DNA of 64,000 nucleotides from Pedobacter sp. PF22-3 (GCF_026239555.1 NZ_JAPIVP010000006.1:186001-250000); one strand, 5' to 3'. Counted from the stretch's first letter, positions 50,167 through 59,554 are shown. Numbers and translations: made by a program. The notes: generated by a model from the sequence alone, not told the origin.

Positions 50167-50532
50167 TTATCCAGCCCTCAAAATTTTCTCCATCGTTTTG
50201 CCTTTGGCCAGTTCATCAACCAATTTATCTAAATAGCGTACTTGTCTGGTTAGTGGATATTCAATTTCCTCAATTCTGTAACCACAAATTACGCCTGTAA
50301 TCAAATTTGCTTTCGGATGTATATGCGCATGCTCAAAAAAATCCTTAAAGGTTGTTTTCTGTTGGATGCATTTTTGGAGTTGTTCTTTATTATAGCCAGT
50401 TAACCAGCTAATTACCTGGTGCAACTCTTCAACAGTTCTTCCTTTTTTCTCAACTTTTGTGACGTAATGTGGGTAAACTGATGAAAAAGTTATTTTAGCT
50501 ATTTTTTCATTTTGCGCTGGTGTTACATTCAT
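50167..50532 (-). CDS. DUF2200 protein
   Basis: The 121-residue soluble protein matches the DUF2200 family: [43 protein letters not shown] and [14 protein letters not shown] are its conserved blocks. The family has no established function. Cytosolic. It heads a run of minus-strand genes in reverse order with small gaps. Confidence 0.85.
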   Translation of the reverse strand: MNVTPAQNEKIAKITFSSVYPHYVTKVEKKGRTVEELHQVISWLTGYNKEQLQKCIQQKTTFKDFFEHAHIHPKANLITGVICGYRIEEIEYPLTRQVRYLDKLVDELAKGKTMEKILRAG

Positions 50533-50557
50533 CCTATTTGTTTTAAAAACCTGTTTT

Positions 50558-51031
50558 TCAAGATAATCCCTGAAATTTATTGAAGAATCTATCTATTCGC
50601 CTTTTATTTTCTTGTTGCAGTAAAGACGGATAAAGGTTCATGAGCACGTTTACAAACATGATTGTGCCGGCAGATTTAAATTTTAAATTGTAAAAGGCAA
50701 CAATTGCAAAACAGGTTACGAAAATAAACGCGATTAAATGATCTATTTCGGATGTTGTCATTTCAGCACGTAATTTAATTAAATCAGCCTTTTCAATCTT
50801 GCATTTCAATTTAAGTTTTTGATTGAAAAATTTGAAAAAGGTATTTTTTACAATCCATTTGAAAAAATGCATTCCAATAATTTTATTTGCTTTTTCGCTT
50901 TTAATAAAATTAAGGTGGTTTAGGTGTTTATTATAAAAATCAGTTTTTTTGATGAAGGCGTTTATCAACATACCAACAATCCAGGATATAAAGACAATTG
51001 AAATGCTGAAGGATGGATATTTTAAAATCAT
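50558..51031 (-). CDS. Small membrane protein, possibly CrtO-like acyltransferase
   Basis: The 157-residue protein has transmembrane segments at about 8-26, 99-116 and 120-137. The blocks [31 protein letters not shown] and [20 protein letters not shown] resemble the glycosyl-4,4'-diaponeurosporenoate acyltransferase (CrtO) family of carotenoid-tailoring enzymes. Key His (in EIDHLI) is visible. No carotenoid genes are nearby, so its substrate may be different. It starts 8 bp after the stop of the DUF4256 gene, so the two are probably co-transcribed. Confidence 0.6.
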   Translation of the reverse strand: MILKYPSFSISIVFISWIVGMLINAFIKKTDFYNKHLNHLNFIKSEKANKIIGMHFFKWIVKNTFFKFFNQKLKLKCKIEKADLIKLRAEMTTSEIDHLIAFIFVTCFAIVAFYNLKFKSAGTIMFVNVLMNLYPSLLQQENKRRIDRFFNKFQGLS

Positions 51032-51039
51032 TTTTAAAA

Positions 51040-51588
51040 TTAAACGCTTAAACAGGCTCTGAAACCCCTTGCTGCATAATAAGATTCTGCCCCATTATGG
51101 TAAGTGAAAACTTTCCCATAGCGGTAGTCGCAAAACAATGCGCCACCCAGCTTTCTGATATCATCAGGTGTTTTAATCCAGCTCGAACTTTTGGTGTCAA
51201 ACGTACCAAATTGCTGCAAATAATGGTATTGTGTTTCGGTTAAAAGTTCAACGCCCCATTTATTTGCAAGCTTGATAGCGCTATCTTTTGGTTTAAATTC
51301 TTTTCTTGAGGCCAGCGCTTCGGCATCATAACATAAACTTCTACGTCCTTTTGGGCTTTCTGCAGTGCAATCGAAAAAAAGATATGCTCCGGTTTTTTCA
51401 TCAAAATCAATTACATCCGGTTCACCGCCGGTTTCTTCCATTTCATTTAGGGCCCAGAGTTTCTGCGGATCGGCTTCTAACTTATTAAGTATGTTTAGCC
51501 ATTCCAATCCCTTATGCCGGTTCATGTTTTTTTCGAAACGGGTCTTTAGTTTTTCCAATAATCCCTGAGTTTGATCTGTAGATAACAT
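51040..51588 (-). CDS. DUF4256 protein
   Basis: The 182-residue soluble protein has the DUF4256 pattern: LKTRFEKNMNRHKGLEW, MEETGGEPDVI, FFDCTAESPKGRRSLCYD, GVELLTETQYHYLQ and ALFCDYRYGKVFTYHNGAESYY. The family has no known function. Cytosolic. It lies 8 bp upstream of the CrtO-like gene and 28 bp downstream of the DUF4293 gene, all on the minus strand. Confidence 0.85.
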   Translation of the reverse strand: MLSTDQTQGLLEKLKTRFEKNMNRHKGLEWLNILNKLEADPQKLWALNEMEETGGEPDVIDFDEKTGAYLFFDCTAESPKGRRSLCYDAEALASRKEFKPKDSAIKLANKWGVELLTETQYHYLQQFGTFDTKSSSWIKTPDDIRKLGGALFCDYRYGKVFTYHNGAESYYAARGFRACLSV

Positions 51589-51616
51589 CCGATTCTTTAT
51601 TATGAAATTAATTAAT

Positions 51617-52084
51617 TTACCTCAATCTTTCAGCCGAACGGATCAGCCTTTCGTCTTTATTGATGCCGAAAATGGCCAGTACAACAAATAAAATGGCTAA
51701 TGCGGGTAGGTAAGCCCCGAAACCAAAATTTGCTCCGGCAATGCCGCCAGGAAGTTCTTTTGCATAAATGCTGCACCAAAAGGCAAAACCAACAATTAGG
51801 ATAATCGTAACGATGGCGAAACGCTTTTGGAAACTTCTCTTTTTATAATTGAAAATATTGATGAAACAGATCAATGCGACTGCAATATTAGTAATCAGTA
51901 AGGGTAAAAAAAACTCAACATTTAATGTCTTTCCTGTTTTTCCTTCAAGATAATGATGTAGGCCATTCGTATAAACGTTTGCTTCCGAACCATCAACTGT
52001 TTTTGTTGCAATTGGTAAAAACAGCATTAAAACCAATGTTAAAGCCGCTAAAAAAAGCCAGATAGATTGTATTCTTTGTATCAT
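51617..52084 (-). CDS. DUF4293 four-helix membrane protein
   Basis: The 155-residue integral membrane protein has four predicted transmembrane segments (about 5-25, 54-74, 84-104, 118-138). The N-terminal MIQRIQSIWLFLAAL is typical of DUF4293, a family restricted to Bacteroidota. Function unknown. It is probably the first gene of the DUF4293-DUF4256-CrtO-like transcription unit, divergent from truA. Confidence 0.85.
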   Translation of the reverse strand: MIQRIQSIWLFLAALTLVLMLFLPIATKTVDGSEANVYTNGLHHYLEGKTGKTLNVEFFLPLLITNIAVALICFINIFNYKKRSFQKRFAIVTIILIVGFAFWCSIYAKELPGGIAGANFGFGAYLPALAILFVVLAIFGINKDERLIRSAERLR

Positions 52085-52261
52085 GAATGTAAATATATTG
52101 GAACAAATCTAGCCTTTTTTGATAAAAGAAAGAAAGATTAAAGTTCCTGGATAGGAGAGGGATTCATAAGAAGCATTAATTGCTATTTGTGATGGGAATT
52201 TGCGCTGAACTCCAAACTCCCAACGCCAAACTTTCGCCTTTGCCCTTTGCCCGTTAAACTG

Positions 52262-52269
52262 TACTTTTG
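52262..52269 (+). promoter_or_regulatory. -7 box (TACTTTTG) directly before truA
   Basis: Fits TAnnTTTG and ends only 7 nt before the TTG start codon of truA, so the predicted transcript would begin at or next to the start codon. Confidence 0.5.
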
Positions 52270-52276
52270 CATCGCT

Positions 52277-53029
52277 TTGAATAAAAAAAGGTATTTCATC
52301 CAATTGGCTTATGATGGTAGCTTATACCACGGCTGGCAAACCCAACCCAACGCAATCACCGTTCAGGAATTGTTGGATAAGGCTATGTCTGTGTTTTTTC
52401 GGCAGCCTATCGAAACATTGGGCTGTGGCAGGACTGATGCGGGTGTGCATGCCACAGATTTTTATGCACATTTCGATGTTGAAGATGTAGATGAGGTTAA
52501 AGTATTGAATGCCATTACAGGTATCAACGCCATGTTGCCTTATCAAATTGCTGCAAAATGCATGATACCGGTACACCACGACGCCCATGCCCGCTTTGAT
52601 GCCACAGCACGTGCTTATAAATATTTTATCCACTTCGAAAAAGACCCTTTTAAAATTAACAGATCGTGGTTGGTAAAAGATCAGCTTGATGTTGAGGCGA
52701 TGAATGAGGCCGCAGCTGTGCTATTAAATTATACCGATTTTTCTTGTTTCAGCAAATCCAATACCCAAACTTTTACCAATAATTGCAAGATCACCAAAGC
52801 CGTGTTTGAACGGCAGGAAGGCGGCTTGGTTTTTACCATCCAGGCTGATCGTTTTTTGCGGAACATGGTAAGGGCCATTATGGGTACTTTGGTATCGGTT
52901 GGTAAAAAAGAAATAAATTTAGCAGCTTTTAAAGCGATAATAGAAAGTAAAAACCGCAGTAAAGCCGGGCAATCGGTACCTGCCTGTGGTTTATATTTAG
53001 TAAAGATAGACTATCCGTATTTGGGATAG
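52277..53029 (+). CDS. truA: tRNA pseudouridine(38-40) synthase
   Basis: Isomerises uridines in the anticodon stem-loop. With the TTG start at 52277 (MNKKRYFIQLAYDG) the protein is 250 residues; the frame reaches back to another TTG at 52247 but the ten extra residues would lie over the promoter box. Catalytic D54 is in GCGRTDAGVHA. The conserved RAYKYFI and FLRNMVRAIMGTL blocks are present. Cytosolic. Followed by a low-complexity gap and the heptamer tract. Confidence 0.94.
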   Translation: MNKKRYFIQLAYDGSLYHGWQTQPNAITVQELLDKAMSVFFRQPIETLGCGRTDAGVHATDFYAHFDVEDVDEVKVLNAITGINAMLPYQIAAKCMIPVHHDAHARFDATARAYKYFIHFEKDPFKINRSWLVKDQLDVEAMNEAAAVLLNYTDFSCFSKSNTQTFTNNCKITKAVFERQEGGLVFTIQADRFLRNMVRAIMGTLVSVGKKEINLAAFKAIIESKNRSKAGQSVPACGLYLVKIDYPYLG

Positions 53030-53123
53030 TTGGCCGTTAGGAGCTTGAGGTTAACCTTTGCCATATACAATGAAAAAATGAAATTATTAATTTACTAATT
53101 AAACCTTTTTTAAATACATTTTC

Positions 53124-53200
53124 AAACCCTAAACCCTAAACCCTAAACCCTAAACCCTAAACCCTAAACCCTAAACCCTAAACCCTAAACCCTAAACCCT
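53124..53200. repeat. Eleven perfect AAACCCT heptamers (telomere-like tract)
   Basis: 77 bp of uninterrupted AAACCCT units, identical to the plant-type telomere repeat, ending 4 nt before the ATG of the ABC exporter. It occupies the place of the leader and ribosome-binding region. Confidence 0.97.
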
Positions 53201-53204
53201 AAAA

Positions 53205-54974
53205 ATGGCAGTTACAGGCGACGTATATAACACCGGATTACTGAAACGTATTTTTCAATACGTAAAGCCTTACCGTACCGTGTTTGTATGGTCGGTTATT
53301 TTAACTATTTTGCTGGCGGCCATTTCGCCTGTGCGTCCGTTTTTGATCAAATACACACTCGATCATTATATTTTAACCGGAAATTATTCTGGCCTGGTAA
53401 ACATGACCATGTTGATGATTTTTATGCTCATTTTGCAGAGTATAGTCCAATATAACCATACGCTTTTAACCAATACATTAGGTCAGTCTGTTATCCGCGA
53501 TCTGCGGATCAATGTTTTTAACCACATTACTAAGTTGCGGCTTAAGTATTTCGATAAAACACCAATAGGACAATTGATTACCAGAACGGTTTCAGATTTG
53601 GAAACCATTGCTGATATATTTTCTGAAGGTTTAATTTCCATGATTGGCGACAGTTTGCAGGTAGTGGTTATTGTAGGGGTAATGTTATATACCGACTGGC
53701 AGTTAAGTTTGGTTGTGCTTTTACCCATTCCGCTGCTGATTATGGCTACCCGGAAATTTCAAAAAGCCATTAAAGCCGCGTTCCAGGAAATCAGGAATGA
53801 AGTTTCTAACCTGAATACCTTTTTGCAGGAGCACATTACCGGTATTTCTATTGTACAGTATTTTGCCAGGGAGAAACAGGAGTACCGAAAATTTTATGCC
53901 ATTAACAAACGTTACCGCGATGCCAATATCCGTAGTAACTGGTATTATTCTATATTCTTTCCTGTGGTTGAGTTGATTTCGGCTATGTCTTTAGGTTTAC
54001 TGGTATGGTATGGGGCAAAAAGCATTCTTTCCAAACCTTTGGATGTTACACCTGGCACCATCACGCAGTTTATTATGTACCTAGGCATGGTATTTACGCC
54101 AATTCGCCAATTGGCAGATAAATTTAATACCCTGCAAATGGGTATGGTGGGAGCAGAACGTGTTTTTAAAGTTTTAGATACGGACGAAACTACCCCTAAT
54201 AACGGTAAACAAAAGCCAGCCAAACTGGATGGAAATATTAAGTTCGAAAAGGTTTGGTTTGCCTACAATGATGACAGCTATGTGCTAAAAGATCTCAGTT
54301 TTGAGGTGAAAGCTGGCGAAACGGTTGCCTTGGTTGGTGCAACAGGTGCAGGTAAATCTTCTACCATTAATATCCTGAACCGTTTTTATGAGGTTAAAAA
54401 AGGAGATATTACGGTTGATGGCATCCATATAGAAGATTTTGAACTCGATTACCTGCGAAGCCACATTGCAACTGTACTTCAGGATGTTTTCTTGTTTTCA
54501 GATACCATTTTAAACAACATTACGCTAAACAATCCTGAAATCACGATTGAAGAAGTAGTAAATGCGGCTAAAAAGGTGGGTGCTCACGATTTTATTGAAC
54601 GTTTACCCGGTGGCTATCAGTATAATGTAATGGAAAGGGGAGCAACCCTTTCTGCAGGTCAGGCACAGTTGATTTCCTTTATCCGTGCATTGGTACATAG
54701 TCCTGCTATTCTGGTTTTAGATGAGGCCACCTCATCGGTTGATACTGAAACCGAATTATTGATCCAGAAAGCCATTGATAATTTAATGGAGGGCCGCACC
54801 TCAATTGTAATTGCCCATCGCTTGTCAACCATTCAAAAAGCCGATCAGATTATCGTGCTCGATAAAGGCGAAATCAAAGAAAAAGGTACCCATCAGCAGT
54901 TGTTAAAGCTAAACGGTTATTATAAAAAGCTTTATGATCTGCAGTTCTCTTCTAAAGGGATTGCCAAAGTTTAA
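53205..54974 (+). CDS. ABC exporter, fused membrane and ATPase domains (MsbA-like half transporter)
   Basis: The 589-residue half transporter forms a dimer. Six transmembrane helices lie in residues about 20-320, and the ATPase domain in about 340-580 with Walker A VGATGAGKSST, Q-loop VLQDVFLF, ABC signature LSAGQAQL (variant of LSGGQ), Walker B ILVLDEATSS and H-loop IAHRLST. It resembles lipid or drug exporters; the cargo is unknown. Its start follows directly on an AAACCCT tract, which is unusual for a leader. Single gene; the isoaspartyl peptidase begins 57 bp downstream. Confidence 0.94.
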   Translation: MAVTGDVYNTGLLKRIFQYVKPYRTVFVWSVILTILLAAISPVRPFLIKYTLDHYILTGNYSGLVNMTMLMIFMLILQSIVQYNHTLLTNTLGQSVIRDLRINVFNHITKLRLKYFDKTPIGQLITRTVSDLETIADIFSEGLISMIGDSLQVVVIVGVMLYTDWQLSLVVLLPIPLLIMATRKFQKAIKAAFQEIRNEVSNLNTFLQEHITGISIVQYFAREKQEYRKFYAINKRYRDANIRSNWYYSIFFPVVELISAMSLGLLVWYGAKSILSKPLDVTPGTITQFIMYLGMVFTPIRQLADKFNTLQMGMVGAERVFKVLDTDETTPNNGKQKPAKLDGNIKFEKVWFAYNDDSYVLKDLSFEVKAGETVALVGATGAGKSSTINILNRFYEVKKGDITVDGIHIEDFELDYLRSHIATVLQDVFLFSDTILNNITLNNPEITIEEVVNAAKKVGAHDFIERLPGGYQYNVMERGATLSAGQAQLISFIRALVHSPAILVLDEATSSVDTETELLIQKAIDNLMEGRTSIVIAHRLSTIQKADQIIVLDKGEIKEKGTHQQLLKLNGYYKKLYDLQFSSKGIAKV

Positions 54975-55007
54975 AAGCAATTATTCTCCGGGATTTTCTT
55001 AATTTAA

Positions 55008-55034
55008 CATCTTCTTAAATCCGGTAAGAAGATG
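55008..55034 (+). promoter_or_regulatory. Hairpin enclosing the start codon of the isoaspartyl peptidase
   Basis: A perfect 10-bp stem, CATCTTCTTA paired with TAAGAAGATG, has a 7-nt loop. Its right arm ends with the ATG. If it folds in the mRNA it would hide the start and the purine-rich stretch before it. Confidence 0.5.
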
Positions 55035-56054
55035 AAATTGTTCAAAATATTTAGCTTATTTATGCTTTTGGCCTTAGCAGTTAATGTTTCGGCGCAGAAA
55101 AAATATGTTATGGTGATCCACGGTGGTGCAGGTACCATCTTGAAGAAAAACATGACACCAGAGAAAGAGGCCACTTACGTTGCTACGCTAACAAAGGCTT
55201 TACAGGCTGGTTATGCAGAAATTAAAGCAGGTAAATCGAGTCTCGACGCGGTTGAGGCAACGATCCATGTTTTAGAAAACGACCCACATTTTAATGCGGG
55301 TAAGGGTGCCGTTTTTACCCACGATGGCAGAAATGAATTGGATGCAGCTATTATGGATGGGAAAACTTTAATGGCGGGTGCCGTTGCAGGTGTTACAACC
55401 GTTAAAAATCCAATTTCAGCAGCAAGAGCGGTGATGGAAAAATCAGAACATGTGATGATGGTTGGTTCAGGTGCAGATCTGTTTGCGAAAGACGCAGGAC
55501 TTGAAATTGTAGATCCGAAGTATTTCTGGACAAAAGAACGTTGGGATGGTTTGCAGGAAGCGATCAAGGAAGATTCTACCAAAGCAGTTTTAGATCTTGG
55601 TAGTAAAAAATCTGGATTGCTTGGCATCAAAAACCACGATTATAAATTTGGTACAGTGGGTTGTGTGGCTTTGGATCAAGCAGGCAATCTGGCATCAGGG
55701 ACATCAACTGGAGGTATGACCAACAAAAAATATGGCCGTGTGGGTGATGCACCGATTATTGGCGCAGGTACTTACTGTAATAATGAAACTGCAGGTATTT
55801 CGTGTACTGGTTGGGGCGAATTTTATATCCGTAATGTGGTAGCCAAAACCATTTCCGATTTAATGGAATATAAAGGATTGTCAGTTGCCGAAGCCTCGAA
55901 AATGGCATTGGATAAAGTGGGAAAAATGGGTGGCGACGGTGGTTTGATCGCTTTAGATAAAAAAGGCAACGTAGCCATGCCTTTTAATACCGAAGGCATG
56001 TATCGGGGCACGATAACTGCTGATGGTAAAATTGAAGTCAGCATTTATAAATAA
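55032..56054 (+). CDS. Isoaspartyl peptidase / type III L-asparaginase
   Basis: The 340-residue Ntn-hydrolase cleaves isoaspartyl dipeptides and asparagine. It self-cleaves before T208 (FGTVGCVALD), giving alpha and beta chains. Other motifs: IHGGAGT, NAGKGAVFT, STGGMTNKKYGRVGD and GTYC. The signal peptide is cleaved at VSA|Q (21/22), so it is periplasmic. The substrate range in the periplasm may be peptide damage or nutrient peptides. Confidence 0.94.
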   Translation: MKLFKIFSLFMLLALAVNVSAQKKYVMVIHGGAGTILKKNMTPEKEATYVATLTKALQAGYAEIKAGKSSLDAVEATIHVLENDPHFNAGKGAVFTHDGRNELDAAIMDGKTLMAGAVAGVTTVKNPISAARAVMEKSEHVMMVGSGADLFAKDAGLEIVDPKYFWTKERWDGLQEAIKEDSTKAVLDLGSKKSGLLGIKNHDYKFGTVGCVALDQAGNLASGTSTGGMTNKKYGRVGDAPIIGAGTYCNNETAGISCTGWGEFYIRNVVAKTISDLMEYKGLSVAEASKMALDKVGKMGGDGGLIALDKKGNVAMPFNTEGMYRGTITADGKIEVSIYK

Positions 56055-56130
56055 CGTACTAGCTGTTTTAAAGTCGAACTTTTGTATTATTTAGAAAATT
56101 ACTCATATATTTCTTACTCATATCAGGTAA

Positions 56131-57417
56131 ATGACATTTAAAGAATTTGTAAAGAAAATATTCTCCAATCTAACCTTTCAGGTTTTACTTGCTATTATTA
56201 TAGGAATCAGTGTAGGTACCTATTTTCCTGGTTTTGCGCCAACAGCCAAACTAATCAGTGATGGGTTTATCAGCCTGATAAGCATGTTAATTGCGCCGAT
56301 CATATTTTTTACCATTGTTTTGGGCATCGCACATATGGGCGATATGAAAAAAGTAGGCAGGGTTGGTGGTAAAGCGCTGTTATATTTCGAAATTGTGAGC
56401 ACGGTTGCCATTGCCATTGGTTTATTGGTAGCCAATATATTGAAGCCGGGTGCAGGGATGGTAGCCAGGATCAGCGATGCGACAAAAATTGCAGGTTACG
56501 CCAAGCAGGCAAAAGATATGAATTGGGCAGAGTTCTTTCTGCATATTATCCCACATAATGTAATGGCCGCTTTTGCTGAAGGCAATATTTTACAGATTTT
56601 ATTATTTGCGATTCTTTTTGGTTATGGATTAAATAAACTCGGTGGCGAAGGTACCGCGGTTTTAAATGCCTTCGATAAAATATCGAAGGTGTTGTTTAAA
56701 ATTATGAAACTGATTATGCGGTTAGCCCCAATCGGTGCTTTCGGCGGAATGGCCTTTAGCATTGGTACGCATGGACTGGAAAGTATAGTGGGAATGGCCA
56801 AATTAATGGGCTCGGTTTACTTAACCTGTATTTTGTTTATTTTTATTGTGTTAAACGGAATCTGCAGATACTATAAATTTAGCCTTTGGCAATACCTGAA
56901 ATACATCCGTCAGGAGATATTGATTGTGTTGGGTACCTCTTCTTCCGAATCGGCCTTGCCCAGTATGATGCAGAAAATGGAAAGCATCGGCTGCGATAAA
57001 TCGGTAGTGGGCTTGGTTATTCCTACCGGCTATTCTTTTAACCTCGATGGTACAGCCATTTATCTGGCTATGGCGGTGATATTTCTCTGCCAGGTTTTTC
57101 ATGTCGATTTAACTTTGGGGCAGCAGATTACCGTTTTAGGTGTGTTGATGGTTACTTCTAAAGGTGCCGCAGGTGTAACAGGAAGTGGTTTTATCGTTTT
57201 GGTATCAACCCTTACCGCGTTAAAAATTATGCCGATTGAACATATCTCGATCTTAATTGGGGTAGACCGCTTTATGAGCGAAGCCAGGGCCATTACCAAT
57301 GTAATCGGAAACGGCGTGGCTACCATTGTAATTGCTAAAAGTGAAAACCAGTTTGATGAGCAGAAATATTTAAATGCCATTCAACCTGTAACCATAGAAA
57401 AAGGTGAGGAAGGTTAG
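56131..57417 (+). CDS. Dicarboxylate/amino acid:cation symporter (DAACS family)
   Basis: The 428-residue inner-membrane carrier has about eight transmembrane helices plus two hairpins. Conserved motifs TSSSESALPSMM (hairpin 1) and GYSFNLDGTAIYL are present, as is DRFMSEARAITNVIGN. It imports dicarboxylates such as fumarate and succinate or acidic amino acids with H+ or Na+. It lies 76 bp downstream of the isoaspartyl peptidase, which releases aspartate, so a joint role in aspartate recovery is plausible (inference). Confidence 0.92.
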   Translation: MTFKEFVKKIFSNLTFQVLLAIIIGISVGTYFPGFAPTAKLISDGFISLISMLIAPIIFFTIVLGIAHMGDMKKVGRVGGKALLYFEIVSTVAIAIGLLVANILKPGAGMVARISDATKIAGYAKQAKDMNWAEFFLHIIPHNVMAAFAEGNILQILLFAILFGYGLNKLGGEGTAVLNAFDKISKVLFKIMKLIMRLAPIGAFGGMAFSIGTHGLESIVGMAKLMGSVYLTCILFIFIVLNGICRYYKFSLWQYLKYIRQEILIVLGTSSSESALPSMMQKMESIGCDKSVVGLVIPTGYSFNLDGTAIYLAMAVIFLCQVFHVDLTLGQQITVLGVLMVTSKGAAGVTGSGFIVLVSTLTALKIMPIEHISILIGVDRFMSEARAITNVIGNGVATIVIAKSENQFDEQKYLNAIQPVTIEKGEEG

Positions 57418-57469
57418 TTTGGAATTGAGCGTTTGGCCTAAGGCGTTCAGGGAGTCGAAAGCAAATGGT

Positions 57470-57526
57470 TAGTTTGGAGTATGGAGTTGAACCTCCTCCC
57501 AACTAAAAACTCCCAACTCCAAACTA
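57470..57526. repeat. Inverted phrase repeat (TAGTTTGGAGT/ACTCCAAACTA)
   Basis: An 11-bp inverted pair bounds low-complexity text made of GGAGTT, AACTCC and CCCAACT words. Similar words occur near 52208, 58600 and 62645. It may form a long hairpin after the symporter gene. Confidence 0.55.
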
Positions 57527-57573
57527 TTAGCGCCTTCTAACCTTTAACCTTCCCGTCCTCAACCTTTTTTATG

Positions 57574-57581
57574 TATCTTTG
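57574..57581 (+). promoter_or_regulatory. -7 box (TATCTTTG) for rlmF
   Basis: Fits TAnnTTTG, 45 nt before the start codon. No clear -33 element. Confidence 0.55.
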
Positions 57582-57626
57582 CAGCAGAAACAGGCAACAC
57601 AGCTTGTTTAGTTAATTCATAGCACA

Positions 57627-58595
57627 TTGGCTCAAGAAGAACAAAATAACCGCAAAGAAAAAAGCGAGTTACATCCACGCAACAAACACCGTTCGCGTTA
57701 CAATTTCAAACAACTTACCGCAACTTCAAAAGAATTAAGACGTTTCGTTTTTAAAAACGAACATAACGACGATTCTATCGATTTTGCCGATCAAAATGCA
57801 GTAAAAGCACTAAATAGGGCTTTGTTAAAATATTTTTATGATATCCAGCAATGGGATATTCCTCAGGATTTTCTTTGTCCGCCTATTCCTGGCCGCGCAG
57901 ATTATATTCACTATGTTGCAGATCTATTGGGATCAAGCAATAAAGGTAGAAACCCAAAAGGCACAGGTATTAATGTATTGGATATTGGTGTAGGTGCCAA
58001 CTGTATTTACCCGATTATTGGTCACCAGGAATATGGCTGGAGTTTTGTAGGTTCAGAAATAGATCCACTTTCTGTTGAATCGGCAAAACGCATTGTCGAA
58101 GCCAACAAACCGCTGCAAGGTGCTGTAGAAATCCGTCAGCAATCATCAAAAATGGGTATTTTTAGGGGGATTGTAGGTAGAACTGAACGTTTTGATGCGG
58201 TGGTTTGTAACCCACCGTTCCATTCTTCATTAAAAGAGGCCGAGCAAGGTACCCGTCAAAAATGGCGTAACCTTGGAGGTAATGAAAAAGAAGTAAAACA
58301 CGTACTGAACTTTGGGGGGAATAAGGCAGAGCTGTGGTGCCCTGGAGGTGAGCGTGCTTTTGTTGAGCAGATGATTATTCAGAGTTCGCAGATTAAAAAC
58401 CAGGTTTTGTGGTTTACCTCATTGGTATCAAAAAGCGCCAATCTGAAAAGCATTTATAATGCTCTAATTAAAGTAAATGCCTTTGAAGTAAGAACCGTGC
58501 AAATGAGCCAGGGCCAGAAAATCAGCCGGTTTGTGGCCTGGACTTTCCAGGATGAAAAAGCACAGACCGAGTGGGTAAAAGGATGGAAGGGCTAA
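57627..58595 (+). CDS. rlmF: 23S rRNA (adenine-1618 N6)-methyltransferase
   Basis: The 322-residue SAM-dependent enzyme methylates A1618 of 23S rRNA. The SAM-binding region reads VLDIGVGANCIYPIIG, and the catalytic motif of N6-adenine methylases is CNPPFHSS. The N-terminus is basic (LHPRNKHRSRYNF), typical for RlmF. The start is TTG; no ATG exists before the conserved LHPRN block. Ends at a hairpin terminator. Confidence 0.94.
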   Translation: MAQEEQNNRKEKSELHPRNKHRSRYNFKQLTATSKELRRFVFKNEHNDDSIDFADQNAVKALNRALLKYFYDIQQWDIPQDFLCPPIPGRADYIHYVADLLGSSNKGRNPKGTGINVLDIGVGANCIYPIIGHQEYGWSFVGSEIDPLSVESAKRIVEANKPLQGAVEIRQQSSKMGIFRGIVGRTERFDAVVCNPPFHSSLKEAEQGTRQKWRNLGGNEKEVKHVLNFGGNKAELWCPGGERAFVEQMIIQSSQIKNQVLWFTSLVSKSANLKSIYNALIKVNAFEVRTVQMSQGQKISRFVAWTFQDEKAQTEWVKGWKG

Positions 58596-58658
58596 GTTGG
58601 GAGTTTCCATTTTGGAGTTTTCAGTTTTGGGCGCATAATTCAGGCAAATGATATAGTA

Positions 58659-58694
58659 ATGCCGAGTGGATATTAATTCATTCGGCATTTTTTG
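58659..58694 (+). terminator. Terminator after rlmF
   Basis: The stem AATGCCGA/TCGGCATT has a 15-nt loop and is followed by TTTT. Confidence 0.75.
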
Positions 58695-58841
58695 TTCATA
58701 GTTGTTTCCTTTTGAACATCGGAATGTAGATCTTGATTATGATCAGCTGAATTAAAGTTGTTTATAAAAGGCAGTAACTGGTTGCCAAACCGACAAAACT
58801 TTTAAGTACAGGCGCTAAATTACAGCGCTGCGAACTCAAAA

Positions 58842-59531
58842 TTATCCTGTCTTAGCGCCAAAAATATATCCTGCTAAAGCAGTTACCACCATGGCCACGG
58901 TGCCCCAGAAGCAGATTCTAACTACGGCTTTAATTACATTTGAACCTCCAGCCTTTGCTGCAATCGTACCAGATAAAGCTAAAAATACAATGGCGAAACC
59001 ATATTGATAAAACACCATCGATTTAATGGGAGCAAAAAAAGCAACCAGAAATGGTAAAATACCACCGGTAATAAAAGATGCTCCAGATGCAAGAGCTGCC
59101 TGAAGCGGTTTTGGCTGCGTAATTTCGTTAATGCCCAGTTCATCTCTGGCGTGCGCGGCCAAAGCATCTTTCTCTGTTAGCTGTATCGCCACCTGCATGG
59201 CTAAATCTTCATCCAGCCCTTGGGCCACATATATTTTCGCAAGTTCTTTAAGCTCTACTTCAGGCATGGTTTCGAGTTCCGTTTTTTCACGGTCCAGATC
59301 TGCTTTTTCAATGTCGGCCTGAGAGCTTACCGAAACGTATTCACCAGCGGCCATTGATAATGCGCCCGCAACTAAACCGGCCAAAGCTGCCAGTAAGATA
59401 GGATTTCTCGTATCGCTCGCAGCAGCTATACCAATAACCAAACTTGTGGTAGAAATAATCCCATCATTGGCACCCAGTACGGCAGCCCTTAACCAGCCTG
59501 TTCTATTTGTGTAATGCTTTTCCAGTTCCAT
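58842..59531 (-). CDS. VIT1/CCC1-family iron/manganese transporter
   Basis: The 229-residue membrane protein has the family opening GWLRAAVLGANDGIISTTSLVIG, about five transmembrane helices and a cytosolic helical metal-binding region (about 68-140, rich in Glu) between the second and third helix. It should move Fe2+ or Mn2+ out of the cytosol. With the DUF892 ferritin-like proteins this window has two independent iron-handling functions, though 55 kb apart. Confidence 0.92.
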   Translation of the reverse strand: MELEKHYTNRTGWLRAAVLGANDGIISTTSLVIGIAAASDTRNPILLAALAGLVAGALSMAAGEYVSVSSQADIEKADLDREKTELETMPEVELKELAKIYVAQGLDEDLAMQVAIQLTEKDALAAHARDELGINEITQPKPLQAALASGASFITGGILPFLVAFFAPIKSMVFYQYGFAIVFLALSGTIAAKAGGSNVIKAVVRICFWGTVAMVVTALAGYIFGAKTG

Positions 59532-59554
59532 TTTAGTGATGTATTCTCTGTTTT

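Noticed and set aside
52109..52303. Minus-strand frame of 64 codons before truA
   Set aside because: Overlaps the truA start and promoter box; contains phrase-repeat text and no signature.
53124..53200. Telomere-like tract as eukaryotic contamination or a mis-join
   Set aside because: Both flanks are ordinary bacterial genes in consistent context and the tract is short, so a native slippage repeat is more likely; raw-read coverage would settle it.
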